Shown here piece by piece: positions 8,160-16,174 of a stretch of 64,000 nucleotides of DNA (position 1 is its first letter; each line of letters begins with the position of its first letter). The notes under the pieces were generated by a model. That model saw only the letters and a list, made by a program, of their open reading frames with translations, was not told the origin of the DNA and ran no database searches. The DNA lies in contig NZ_QJHK01000004.1 in the NCBI RefSeq assembly GCF_003202435.1, forward strand, positions 124,001-188,000, written 5' to 3'. A program made the translations under genes and the position numbers. The stretch comes from Flavobacterium cheongpyeongense. Lineage in GTDB: Bacteria > Bacteroidota > Bacteroidia > Flavobacteriales > Flavobacteriaceae.

Positions 8160-10135
8160 GAAAAGTCCTGCTGCCCACTTTAATTATTATTGCAGCATCT
8201 TTGCTAGTAATCAGGATATTTTATTTGCAGGTTATTGATGATTCTTTTAAATTAAAATCAGAAAATAATGCCATAAAAATAAAATACGATTACCCGGAAC
8301 GCGGATATATTTACGACAGATACGGAAAACTGCTTGTCGCAAATCAGTCATCTTATGATATTATGGTAATCCCCAGGGATATTAAGGATAATCTTAATAT
8401 TACTGAATTCTGTGAACTTTTAAATATTACAAAAGAAGATTACGAAAAAAGAATAGCTAAGGCCAAAGTTTACAGCCCGAGACTGCCATCTGTTTTTTTA
8501 TCACAATTAAACAAGAACGAATTTGCCGCTTTTCAGGAAAAAATACGAAAATATGAAGGCTTCTATTTTCAAAAACGTTCCCTGCGTGACTACGAAGTAG
8601 ATTATGGTGCAAACATCTTTGGATTCATAACACAGGTTAACGAAAAACAGATTGCCAAAAATCCTTATTACAATAGTGGTGATTTAATTGGAAAACAAGG
8701 TGTTGAAGAAAGTTATGAAGAAATACTGAGAGGTATAAAAGGAGTAAAATACATCCAAAAAGATAAATACAATCGAGAAATTGGTTCCTATAAGAATGGA
8801 AAATACGATACCATTGCTGTACAAGGAGAAGATATTAATTTGACTATTGATGCTGAACTTCAAAAATACGGTGAAGAATTAATGATCAACAAAAGAGGTG
8901 GTATAGTTGCTCTTGAACCTAGTTCTGGTGAAATTTTAGCACTTGTAACCGCACCCTCATACGATCCTGGAATCTTAGTAGGAAGACAACGTTCTAAAAA
9001 CTACACGCTGTTATATCATGATTCCATAGCAAAGCCATTGTACGACAGAGGACTGCTTGCTGAATATCCTCCAGGTTCGCCTTTTAAAATCTTAACAGGT
9101 TTGGTAGCGCTACAAGAAGGCGTTATAGATGAAAATACTTCTGTAACTTGTCATCACGGATTTAGTTATGCAAGAGGTCGTTTTATGAGATGCCACTGTA
9201 GTGGAGGTCAATTGCAATTACACAGAGGTATCTATCAATCATGTAACTCCTATTTTGCAACAGCTTACATGAAGACCATTAATAAATACACTAAACCTGC
9301 TGCTGCCGTAGATGTTTGGAGTAATCATCTTAAAAGTTTTGGGTTAGGTCAGTTTATGGGTTATGATTTACCAACTGGTAAAAGAGGAAAAATCCCAACG
9401 TCTAAAACCTACAAAAGAATGTACCCTAATGGTGGCTGGAGGAGTACAGCTATTGTTTCGAATGCTATTGGTCAGGGAGAAGTTGTTATGACACCAATTC
9501 AGCTGGCAAATATGATGGCAACAATTGCTAATCAGGGATATTATTATACACCTCATATCATAAAAAAAATTGAGGGCAAAAAAATCGATTCAAAATTTAC
9601 AACAAAACATACAACAACCATTGATAAGAAATATTTTTCACCTATTATAAGCGGTTTATTTGACGTTTACAATATGGGAACAGCAAGCAGGCTAAAAGTT
9701 GAAGGAATTGATATCTGCGGAAAAACGGGTACAGCTGAAAATTTTGCTAAAATTGACGGTAAAAGAATACAACTTAAAGATCACTCTATTTTTGTGGCTT
9801 TTGCACCTAAAGATAACCCCAAAATAGCCATTGCCATTATGATTGAAAATGGAGGATTTGGAGCAACAGTAGCCGGACCTATTGCCAGTTTAATGATTGA
9901 AAAGTATCTAAAAAGAAAAATTTCAAGAACCGATTTAGAAGTCAGGGTTTTAAACAAAAGTCTTCAGAGTGAATATGCAAAATTAGGTGGTCTTTCTGAA
10001 GTTATTAAGAAAGAACTAAAAATAAAAGACTCTATTGCTAATGCTGCAAAACTGGAACTAAAAAGAAAAGATTCTATTGCAAAAAGCAAAAGAATAATTG
10101 TAAAAACAAAAGCAGATTCCATCAAACCAAATTAA
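8156..10135 (+). CDS. mrdA: Penicillin-binding protein 2 (elongation transpeptidase)
   Basis: Monofunctional DD-transpeptidase that crosslinks lateral peptidoglycan together with RodA. One N-terminal membrane helix (about 5-24), a pedestal region (about 40-200, PERGYIYDRYGKLL), then the catalytic domain: Ser308 in GSPFK (SxxK), Ser362-Cys-Asn (SxN) and Lys523-Thr-Gly (KTG). Between the first two motifs lie clustered Cys and His residues (TCHHGF and RCHCSGG), the region that binds zinc in E. coli PBP2. The C-terminal tail carries three degenerate KDSIA-type repeats after residue about 620. Overlaps mreD by four bases; rodA follows after 17 bases. Confidence 0.96.
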   Translation: MRKVLLPTLIIIAASLLVIRIFYLQVIDDSFKLKSENNAIKIKYDYPERGYIYDRYGKLLVANQSSYDIMVIPRDIKDNLNITEFCELLNITKEDYEKRIAKAKVYSPRLPSVFLSQLNKNEFAAFQEKIRKYEGFYFQKRSLRDYEVDYGANIFGFITQVNEKQIAKNPYYNSGDLIGKQGVEESYEEILRGIKGVKYIQKDKYNREIGSYKNGKYDTIAVQGEDINLTIDAELQKYGEELMINKRGGIVALEPSSGEILALVTAPSYDPGILVGRQRSKNYTLLYHDSIAKPLYDRGLLAEYPPGSPFKILTGLVALQEGVIDENTSVTCHHGFSYARGRFMRCHCSGGQLQLHRGIYQSCNSYFATAYMKTINKYTKPAAAVDVWSNHLKSFGLGQFMGYDLPTGKRGKIPTSKTYKRMYPNGGWRSTAIVSNAIGQGEVVMTPIQLANMMATIANQGYYYTPHIIKKIEGKKIDSKFTTKHTTTIDKKYFSPIISGLFDVYNMGTASRLKVEGIDICGKTGTAENFAKIDGKRIQLKDHSIFVAFAPKDNPKIAIAIMIENGGFGATVAGPIASLMIEKYLKRKISRTDLEVRVLNKSLQSEYAKLGGLSEVIKKELKIKDSIANAAKLELKRKDSIAKSKRIIVKTKADSIKPN

Positions 10136-10152
10136 TAAGAGATTCATTTTAA

Positions 10153-11388
10153 ATGAAAAATCAAAGCGTAAAAAATAATATTGACTGGATAAGTGTTATT
10201 ATCTACTGTGTTCTCGTTATTCTGGGTTGGTTAAATATATATTCCTCTTCTTTGTCATCTACAGAGGGAACTTATGAAAAACAGTTTATTTTTATATGCT
10301 GTACAATACCTTTAATTTTCGTTGTATTATTTGTTGATGGAAAGTTCTATGAAAAATATGCCAGCATCATCTTTGGAGTTTCCTTATTATCATTGGCCGG
10401 ACTGTTTCTTTTTGGAAAAACAATTGCAGGACAGAGATGCTGGTATGCCATTGGTAGTTTTACACTTCAGCCTTCAGAATTTGCGAAAGCCGCCACTGCG
10501 TTAGCATTAGCAAAATATCTAAGTGACACACAAATTAATCTAAAGGAAATTAACCGCCAAATTCAGGCACTTGCAATAATATTACTCCCTGTAATTTTGA
10601 TTTTACCACAACCAGATCCCGGAAGTGCCTTAATTTACAGTATTTTTATTATCGTTTTATATCGGGAAGGCTTGCCATCCTGGTATGTCTGGACAGGTTT
10701 TATCACTATACTTTTATTTGTATTAACACTCATTTTAGAACCTTATGTTGTTATTTTACTTGCATTGGCTGTACTGATTATCATCTATTTTAAAGGAAGG
10801 GTTGTTGATCGAAACATTCTATTAAGCACTATTCTTTTGTCCATTATTTCAGCTTTTGTCTTTTCTGTAAATTATGTTTTTGAGCATGTATTTAAACAAC
10901 ATCACAGAGACCGTTTCAATATATTATTAGGAAAATCGGTAGATATGAAGGGTATCGGGTATAATACCAATCAATCTGAGATTGCTATAGGATCCGGAGG
11001 ATGGCTCGGAAAAGGCTTTTTAGAAGGAACACAGACAAAAGGTGGTTTTGTGCCGGAGCAACACACTGATTATATATTTACGACTGTAGGAGAAGAATGG
11101 GGATTTGCAGGCTCCTTTATTGTTATCGCTTTATTTGCCGGTTTACTTTTAAGAATCATTTATTTAGCCGAAAGACAAAAAACAAAATTCAGCAGGGTTT
11201 ACGGGTATTGTGTTGCCGGAATTTTATTTATTCACTTTTTTGTAAATATAGCCATGGTAATCGGCATTTTCCCAACCATTGGAGTTCCATTGCCTTTCTT
11301 TTCATACGGAGGCTCCGGACTGTGGGGATTTACGATTTTGCTTTTTATATTCTTAAAAATGGATGCCAATAAAGTCAATGAATGGTAA
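10153..11388 (+). CDS. rodA: Peptidoglycan glycosyltransferase RodA
   Basis: SEDS-family polymerase that extends glycan strands from lipid II and pairs with PBP2 in elongation. The 411-aa protein has about ten membrane helices. Family motifs include GQRCWYAIGSFTLQPSEFAK around residue 100, PQPDPGSALIY around 155 with the catalytic-region Asp, a periplasmic loop GSGGWLGKGFLEGTQTK, and PEQHTDYIFTTVGEEWGF near 300, then GVPLPFFSYGGS. RodA rather than FtsW is inferred from the mre/PBP2 operon. Last gene of the operon; a strong bidirectional terminator follows. Confidence 0.95.
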   Translation: MKNQSVKNNIDWISVIIYCVLVILGWLNIYSSSLSSTEGTYEKQFIFICCTIPLIFVVLFVDGKFYEKYASIIFGVSLLSLAGLFLFGKTIAGQRCWYAIGSFTLQPSEFAKAATALALAKYLSDTQINLKEINRQIQALAIILLPVILILPQPDPGSALIYSIFIIVLYREGLPSWYVWTGFITILLFVLTLILEPYVVILLALAVLIIIYFKGRVVDRNILLSTILLSIISAFVFSVNYVFEHVFKQHHRDRFNILLGKSVDMKGIGYNTNQSEIAIGSGGWLGKGFLEGTQTKGGFVPEQHTDYIFTTVGEEWGFAGSFIVIALFAGLLLRIIYLAERQKTKFSRVYGYCVAGILFIHFFVNIAMVIGIFPTIGVPLPFFSYGGSGLWGFTILLFIFLKMDANKVNEW

Positions 11389-11411
11389 TAATTGACAACA
11401 ACTTCAAAATA

Positions 11412-11444
11412 AAAAAATCCGAAGCTTTAAACTTCGGATTTTTT
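11412..11444. terminator. Bidirectional terminator between rodA and the SHOCT gene
   Basis: AAAAAATCCGAAG pairs perfectly with CTTCGGATTTTTT around a seven-base loop. The A- and T-runs on both sides let it serve rodA (plus) and the convergent gene ending at 11446 (minus). Confidence 0.9.
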
Positions 11445-11445
11445 A

Positions 11446-12159
11446 TTACATATAACTTAATATTTCTTTTTTGTAAGCATCGTATTCTCCCTGAAGAATC
11501 AATCCGTTATCCAGCAATTTTTTATAATTCTGTAATTTATCAAAAAGTTCTTCTTTAGATAATTCGCTTAATTTGCGTTCTCCGGCTGAGGGCTGAGTTT
11601 GTTGGATGGGTTCAAAAGTTTCAGTATAAGATGGAGTTGTTGCCGGAATAATTTCAGCAAAATTAGTTACCTCTTCTGTTTCTACTTCTTCAACTGTTTC
11701 TTCGTCCCCAGATTCTTCCCGCTGGATAGTAGATTCTGAAACTGGAGCCGATATAATAACCGGGTTTTTAAGTAAATCCAATTGTTCTTTTGCGTAAGTA
11801 TATATTTTTCTGGCCTGAATCTTCGGAATATAATCAATTGAAATTGATAAATCGGTATTGGTATTAAATGAAAATTCTGAACCTAAAATATTTTCTTTTA
11901 CAAACGCACCTGCCACATTATCCCAGGTATAGTCTGTAAAATCCATGGAGAGACCTAAATTTTTAGGTTCACAAATAATAATGCGTTTATTCGTTAAAAC
12001 GATACTGTCCGGAAAAACAGTAATTGCTGGCTTTTTTTGAACCGCTATATACCCTACTTCTTCCCCCTTCATCAATAAATCATTGAGTTTTGAAGTGATT
12101 TTTTCAATTGCTTTCGGATCTTGTTCTTCGTTCAGAAACTTTTTAAATTGTTCTTTCAT
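11446..12159 (-). CDS. PH-domain and SHOCT-domain protein
   Basis: A 237-aa cytosolic protein without signal or membrane segments. Residues about 30-130 look like a bacterial pleckstrin-homology domain (VFPDSIVLTNKRIIIC is the typical strand pair). A Pro/Glu/Thr-rich linker (about 140-190) joins it to a C-terminal SHOCT domain (about 200-237, LSELSKEELFDKLQNYKKLL then GEYDAYKKEIL). SHOCT tails occur on many unrelated proteins and are thought to aid oligomerisation; the role here is unknown. It is transcribed convergently with rodA and appears monocistronic. Confidence 0.8.
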   Translation of the reverse strand: MKEQFKKFLNEEQDPKAIEKITSKLNDLLMKGEEVGYIAVQKKPAITVFPDSIVLTNKRIIICEPKNLGLSMDFTDYTWDNVAGAFVKENILGSEFSFNTNTDLSISIDYIPKIQARKIYTYAKEQLDLLKNPVIISAPVSESTIQREESGDEETVEEVETEEVTNFAEIIPATTPSYTETFEPIQQTQPSAGERKLSELSKEELFDKLQNYKKLLDNGLILQGEYDAYKKEILSYM

Positions 12160-12227
12160 ATTCTATAAACTACTAAGTTGCAAATTAATTGATGTTCTAT
12201 TTTTGACATTCCTTACAAATGTAATGC

Positions 12228-12599
12228 CTAATTTTCTAATTCAATAATTTCATTCTGAATTTTCTTCGTCAAACTTTTGAAAACCAATTCATACGAATGA
12301 TCGATGAGTTCTTTAATAAAAGATGTGGATAAACTTCCGTTTAACGAAACAGTATTCCAATGCACTTTGCTCATATGAAATCCTGGTTTTATTTCATCAT
12401 ATTCTGCCCTTAATTCCTGAGCACGCTCCGGATCGCATTTTAAATTGACCGATGCTTCGTTCTTTTCCCATTGCAATAAAGATGATAAAGCAAACATTTT
12501 ACCGCCTACTTTAAATACCAGAGTATATTCATCAAAAGGAAAATGTTCGCTGACACCTTTTTTCGAAAGACAGTATTCGTAGTATGTTTCCAGATTCAT
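12228..12599 (-). CDS. MmcQ/YjbR family protein
   Basis: A 123-aa protein of the YjbR/CyaY-like double-wing fold. Family features are the N-terminal YCLSKKGVSEHFPFD, then VFKVGGKMFALSSL, LKCDPERAQELR and KVHWNTVSLNG. The fold resembles DNA-binding wings, but a molecular role is not established for the family. Last gene of a tight minus-strand run; its start abuts the stop of the DUF4260 gene with no spacer. Confidence 0.9.
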   Translation of the reverse strand: MNLETYYEYCLSKKGVSEHFPFDEYTLVFKVGGKMFALSSLLQWEKNEASVNLKCDPERAQELRAEYDEIKPGFHMSKVHWNTVSLNGSLSTSFIKELIDHSYELVFKSLTKKIQNEIIELEN

Positions 12600-12950
12600 T
12601 TATTTTCCTATTTCACCCAAATGGGTGTATTTAAAACCTTTTTCATATTTTAATCCATAACCAAAAACCCGATCCATTGAAGCGTGTGAAAACAAAATGA
12701 TTCCCACTAGCTCGAATGTTTCAATCCCTAAATGACAACCTAAAATATAAACCAAAACGGCAACTCCCCTATGATGAAATAAATTATATGAAAACGCCCC
12801 TGCTTTAGGATTAATTACATAACCAAACATTGCTAAATCCGGAGCTAAAATCAAGGTCAGAAACCACCACCATTGATAATTCAGAAGACTGAATAAATAA
12901 ATCCCGAAAATAAACAAACCTAATTCTTCTAATTTGATAACTGTTTTCAT
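12600..12950 (-). CDS. DUF4260 family membrane protein
   Basis: A 116-aa protein with about three or four hydrophobic segments and conserved polar positions: APDLAMFGYVINPKAGAF, YNLFHHRG and SHASMDRVFGYGLKY. The His-His and SHASxDR motifs could bind metal, which is inference only. Overlaps the upstream GNAT gene by four bases, so translation is probably coupled. Function unknown. Confidence 0.85.
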   Translation of the reverse strand: MKTVIKLEELGLFIFGIYLFSLLNYQWWWFLTLILAPDLAMFGYVINPKAGAFSYNLFHHRGVAVLVYILGCHLGIETFELVGIILFSHASMDRVFGYGLKYEKGFKYTHLGEIGK

Positions 12951-13348
12951 TTCACTACTTTTTCCATCATTTTTTCAGGATGATTTAATGCCGTAAATCC
13001 AAATTTCTTGTATAAAAAATGAGCATCAGTCGTTGCCAATCTCCAGATTTTAATTTCTTTTAACTGTGGTTCATTCATCATATTTTCAATTAAAATAGAC
13101 GAATAACCTTTCCCCCGATGTTCTTCGGTAATAAAAACATCCATAACATAACCAAAAACTACATAGTCCGTTATCACACGGGCAAAGCCAATTTGCTTGT
13201 CATTAAGATAAATTCCAAAGCAAACTGAAGCATCAATTGTTCTCTGCACTTCTTCTATTGTGCGTCCCGCAGCCCAATAAATATCTTTTAAAAAGTCTTG
13301 AATAAATGGGACATCAAGTTTTCTTTTATCAGTCGAGACAGTAATCAT
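12947..13348 (-). CDS. GNAT family N-acetyltransferase
   Basis: A 133-aa single-domain acetyltransferase. The acetyl-CoA pyrophosphate loop is EEHRGKGYSSILIENMM (R/QxxGxG/A type) around residues 76-92, preceded by the strand YVMDVFITEE. The acceptor substrate cannot be read from sequence. Overlaps the cyclase gene upstream and the DUF4260 gene downstream by four bases each. Confidence 0.9.
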   Translation of the reverse strand: MITVSTDKRKLDVPFIQDFLKDIYWAAGRTIEEVQRTIDASVCFGIYLNDKQIGFARVITDYVVFGYVMDVFITEEHRGKGYSSILIENMMNEPQLKEIKIWRLATTDAHFLYKKFGFTALNHPEKMMEKVVK

Positions 13349-14142
13349 ATTTTATATAAAACAGGTTTTGAAGGACTTGCATCATTCTCAAACGAAACGA
13401 TTTGCAGGTTCAGTAAATAATCTCCGTCTTCAATTTCTTCAGAAACAAAAATCATCTCAGTAATTGTTGCATTTAGTCGTGCATCAGCATTTAAATGAAG
13501 CGTGTCTTTTACATTCCAGAATGCCTTATGCGCCAATAATTTTCCTTCGTCATGTTCTTTGTCAACACTTGGCAAATCGATTAATAAATGCTCTATTTCG
13601 CTTTCACGGATGAAAATAGCAGCATCATCAGACAAATAAGGTGGATTTGTATTCGAATATTTTCTTGATTTCTTTTCTTTTTGATTTGGAAGCGTTCTAA
13701 TAATTAAAGCTTCAACTGTAGTACCAGCCGGAGTTGTCACATTGAACGAAGTCGAAATGTTCATTGCTTTTTGAATTTGATCTTTAGTAATAACCAAGTC
13801 TTCTCCGATCGTTTCAGGGGCAACAGTAATCAATCTGGCCAAAAAGAAAAACTTTTTTAAAGATTGATTAATACTGTAAAAATCATTTGTAATGTGCCCT
13901 AAACATTCGGTATGCGTTCCGTGTCCGTGCGGATTGAAGAAAATAGAATTGAAATTCGTTGATGATTTACCTTCTGAAACTTTCCCGATCCAATCTCCAA
14001 AAACTACAGGTTCAATAATCGGTTTTTCAATATACCAGGCAATCGGATTTTCATCAGTATTCGTTAACGGAATCGAAATATCAATAGGTTTTGACAAGTC
14101 AATTTCGAATATTTGATTTTTATGTTGAATCGTAGCTTTCAC
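13345..14142 (-). CDS. Cyclase family protein (kynurenine formamidase-like metal hydrolase)
   Basis: A 265-aa member of the cyclase family, which includes metal-dependent kynurenine formamidases and other amidohydrolases. The signature HGHGTHTECLGH (about residues 78-90) supplies the metal ligands, in place of the usual HGTHxDAPxH: Glu replaces Asp. Later motifs are LLIDLPSVD and the HKAFW stretch, where a catalytic His lies. No other kynurenine pathway gene is nearby, so substrate is open. Downstream of hemW by 48 bases and likely cotranscribed with it. Confidence 0.85.
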   Translation of the reverse strand: MKATIQHKNQIFEIDLSKPIDISIPLTNTDENPIAWYIEKPIIEPVVFGDWIGKVSEGKSSTNFNSIFFNPHGHGTHTECLGHITNDFYSINQSLKKFFFLARLITVAPETIGEDLVITKDQIQKAMNISTSFNVTTPAGTTVEALIIRTLPNQKEKKSRKYSNTNPPYLSDDAAIFIRESEIEHLLIDLPSVDKEHDEGKLLAHKAFWNVKDTLHLNADARLNATITEMIFVSEEIEDGDYLLNLQIVSFENDASPSKPVLYKI

Positions 14143-14190
14143 AAATTCTGGTTTTAATTTTCTTCCTTGAATATACTTTGTGGTAAAAAT

Positions 14191-15324
14191 CTATTCCAAA
14201 TTTAGATAAAACAAATCACTTGCTATTCCATCAGTCAAAAATTTTCCTTTAGCCGTAGGTCTTAAAATATGATCTGAAATATAAACTAATTCGTCATTTA
14301 AGAATTTCTGTGCTTGTTTATTCAGATAAATTAAATATTCAGAACCAAACTCATTTTCGATTCTTTCTAAAGAAATACCCCAAATAGTTCGTAAACCCGT
14401 CATAATATATTCGTTATAACGATCTGATTTTGATAATATTTCAGTTTCTATTGGTAGAGTATTATTCTGAATAGATTTCAGATAAAGTGAATTATTAGCT
14501 ACATTCCATCCTCTTTTTTCGCCATCGTAACTATGTGCTGAAGGACCAATACCAATATATTTTTTGCCTAACCAATATGCCGAATTATTTTTGGAGAAAT
14601 AATTCTCTTTTCCAAAATTAGATAACTCGTAATGAATAAAACCATTCTTTTGAAGTGTTTCGACCAAAATCATAAAATGATTCGAAGCCGCTTCGTCTTG
14701 TGGTTCAGCAATTTTTCCGGTATCAATCAGTTTTTTTAAAGCTGTTTTTGGTTCAACAGTCAAAGCGTAACTGGAAATATGCGGAATGCCAAAATCCAAA
14801 GCAGTCTGAATATTGTGTTTCCACATTTCATTGCTCATTCCCGGAATGCCATAAATTAAATCGAGTGAGATATTATCAAAATATTTAGTGGCTTCCTGTA
14901 AACATTTTTTGGCTTCCGCCGAATTATGCGCCCGGTTCATCATTTTCAAATCGTCTTCATAAAAGGACTGAATTCCAATACTGAGACGATTTACAGGACT
15001 TTTGGATAATCCTAAAATTCGTTCTGAAGATAAATCGTCAGGATTTGCCTCAAGAGTGATTTCCGGATTATCTGAAACTTTGTAATTTTTATAGACTTCG
15101 GAAATTAAAAAGTTTATTTCTGTTGTTGTCAATACTGAAGGAGTACCACCACCAAAATAGATGGTCTCAACAATCTCATTTTCAAATTCACTTTTACGCA
15201 TGGCAATTTCTTTGGTTAAAGCTAAAACCATCTCGTCTTTCTTTTTCATCGAAGTCGAAAAATGAAAGTCACAATAATGGCAAGCCTGCTTGCAAAAAGG
15301 GATATGGATGTAAATTCCGGGCAT
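14191..15324 (-). CDS. hemW: Radical SAM heme chaperone HemW
   Basis: A 377-aa radical SAM protein of the HemW group, which binds heme and is proposed to deliver it to membrane enzymes; it is related to but distinct from the oxygen-independent coproporphyrinogen oxidase HemN. The iron-sulfur motif is C11-x3-C15-x2-C18 (CKQACHYC), followed by GGGTPSVL, TLEANPDDL, RLSIGIQSF and a C-terminal HemN-type domain. The start at 15324 gives the canonical PGIYIHIPFC opening. A mutated copy of this start lies at 16055-16107. First gene of the run hemW-cyclase-GNAT-DUF4260-YjbR. Confidence 0.95.
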   Translation of the reverse strand: MPGIYIHIPFCKQACHYCDFHFSTSMKKKDEMVLALTKEIAMRKSEFENEIVETIYFGGGTPSVLTTTEINFLISEVYKNYKVSDNPEITLEANPDDLSSERILGLSKSPVNRLSIGIQSFYEDDLKMMNRAHNSAEAKKCLQEATKYFDNISLDLIYGIPGMSNEMWKHNIQTALDFGIPHISSYALTVEPKTALKKLIDTGKIAEPQDEAASNHFMILVETLQKNGFIHYELSNFGKENYFSKNNSAYWLGKKYIGIGPSAHSYDGEKRGWNVANNSLYLKSIQNNTLPIETEILSKSDRYNEYIMTGLRTIWGISLERIENEFGSEYLIYLNKQAQKFLNDELVYISDHILRPTAKGKFLTDGIASDLFYLNLE

Positions 15325-15380
15325 AAAAAATTATTCATTAAATAAACTGAATATTCTTAATAAAGGATAAAATATTTATT

Positions 15381-15388
15381 TAGTTTTG
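15381..15388 (+). promoter_or_regulatory. Promoter box before the 15.4-kb lipoprotein gene
   Basis: TAGTTTTG matches TAnnTTTG and overlaps an in-frame TTG at 15386, so the ATG at 15410 is the likely start with a leader of about 15 bases. Confidence 0.65.
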
Positions 15389-15409
15389 TCCAAATCTATA
15401 AATTATATC

Positions 15410-15958
15410 ATGAAAAAAATTACTCAGTTGCTTCTTATTTTGCCATTTTTATTATTTTCTTGTTCATCAGATGACAGTTCCGAAAATAATGAAACAAATC
15501 CTGATACAAAACCTGAATTTGCTATGACAGCTACAATTAACGGAAAGTCATTTAAAGCAAATAATCCTTATGGGACAAACTTGTATTCTTCAACAAATAT
15601 CTGGTCGTATTATCCTAAAGCAGACTTTGTGATGCTTCAAGGAAGACAGGGAGGTATTTTGGGTAACCCAGAAATCAATATTTGGTTAAAAAGAACAGAT
15701 ATTAAAGTTGGGACTTACAAATTTACTACAGATGAATATAATCCAACTACTCATGCAATAGACTTAACTGATAACGAAAATGATGTATTCGAGTATACAA
15801 AAGAAGGTTCAATTACTATAACTGAAGTTAATGCACAAACAAAAGTTGTAAAAGGAAAATTTAATTTCACAACTTCTTCAACTTACACGGATCAAACAGA
15901 TACTAATTATACTATTACAGATGGTACATTTAATTATCAATATGAAGATGTAAAATAA
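15410..15958 (+). CDS. Surface-type lipoprotein, DUF6252-like
   Basis: A 182-aa lipoprotein with signal peptide and lipobox LFSC, followed by SSDDSSENNE. The SSDD stretch right after the cysteine matches the SDD-type export signal that sends flavobacterial lipoproteins to the cell surface. The mature domain begins ATINGKSFKAN and continues with beta-strand motifs INIWLKRTDIKVGTYKF and ITEVNAQTKVVKGKFNF, a pattern I associate with the DUF6252 group (moderate confidence). The C-terminal domain of the lipoprotein at 16175-17026 follows the same plan, so the two are probably paralogues. Function unknown. A hairpin terminator follows. Confidence 0.8.
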   Translation: MKKITQLLLILPFLLFSCSSDDSSENNETNPDTKPEFAMTATINGKSFKANNPYGTNLYSSTNIWSYYPKADFVMLQGRQGGILGNPEINIWLKRTDIKVGTYKFTTDEYNPTTHAIDLTDNENDVFEYTKEGSITITEVNAQTKVVKGKFNFTTSSTYTDQTDTNYTITDGTFNYQYEDVK

Positions 15959-15980
15959 TATTTGTAAAATTTTATCCAGT

Positions 15981-16015
15981 AGCCAGATTGATTAATATTA
16001 ATCTGGCTATTTTCT
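15981..16015 (+). terminator. Terminator after the 15.4-kb lipoprotein gene
   Basis: AGCCAGATT pairs with AATCTGGCT around a ten-base AT loop and is followed by ATTTTCTTATTTT. The 3' part touches the start of the hemW-ruvC remnant. Confidence 0.7.
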
Positions 16016-16107
16016 TATTTTATCTTCATTTTGTTTCACAAAAGCATCACAGCCGCAATAATAGAAGCCTGTTTAAAAAAAGGGATATGAATGTAGATTC
16101 CTGACAT
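16007..16107 (-). pseudogene. Hybrid remnant: hemW start fused to ruvC end
   Basis: On the minus strand this stretch begins with a decayed copy of the hemW start (16107-16055) and runs directly into a copy of the last 48 bases of ruvC, stop codon included (16054-16007). The ruvC part differs from 17062-17109 at only three of 48 positions. The hemW part aligns with 15271-15324 with about ten mismatches and one missing base. Translation gives MSGIYIHIPFFKQAS, then a frameshift into the RuvC end. The order ruvC - [hemW5'-ruvC3'] - hemW is what a tandem duplication of ruvC-hemW followed by deletion of the middle copies would leave. Confidence 0.88.
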
Positions 16108-16115
16108 AATAATAA

Positions 16116-16140
16116 AAGAGCAAGATAAAACTTGCCCTTT
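16116..16140 (-). terminator. Terminator for the 16.2-kb lipoprotein gene
   Basis: Minus strand: AAAGGGCAAG pairs with CTTGCTCTTT (one mismatch) around a six-base loop, followed by TATTATTAT. It lies about 35 bases past the stop of the minus-strand lipoprotein gene. Confidence 0.55.
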
Positions 16141-16174
16141 CAATAATAATCAATACTAAATTATGTTTTTTTCT

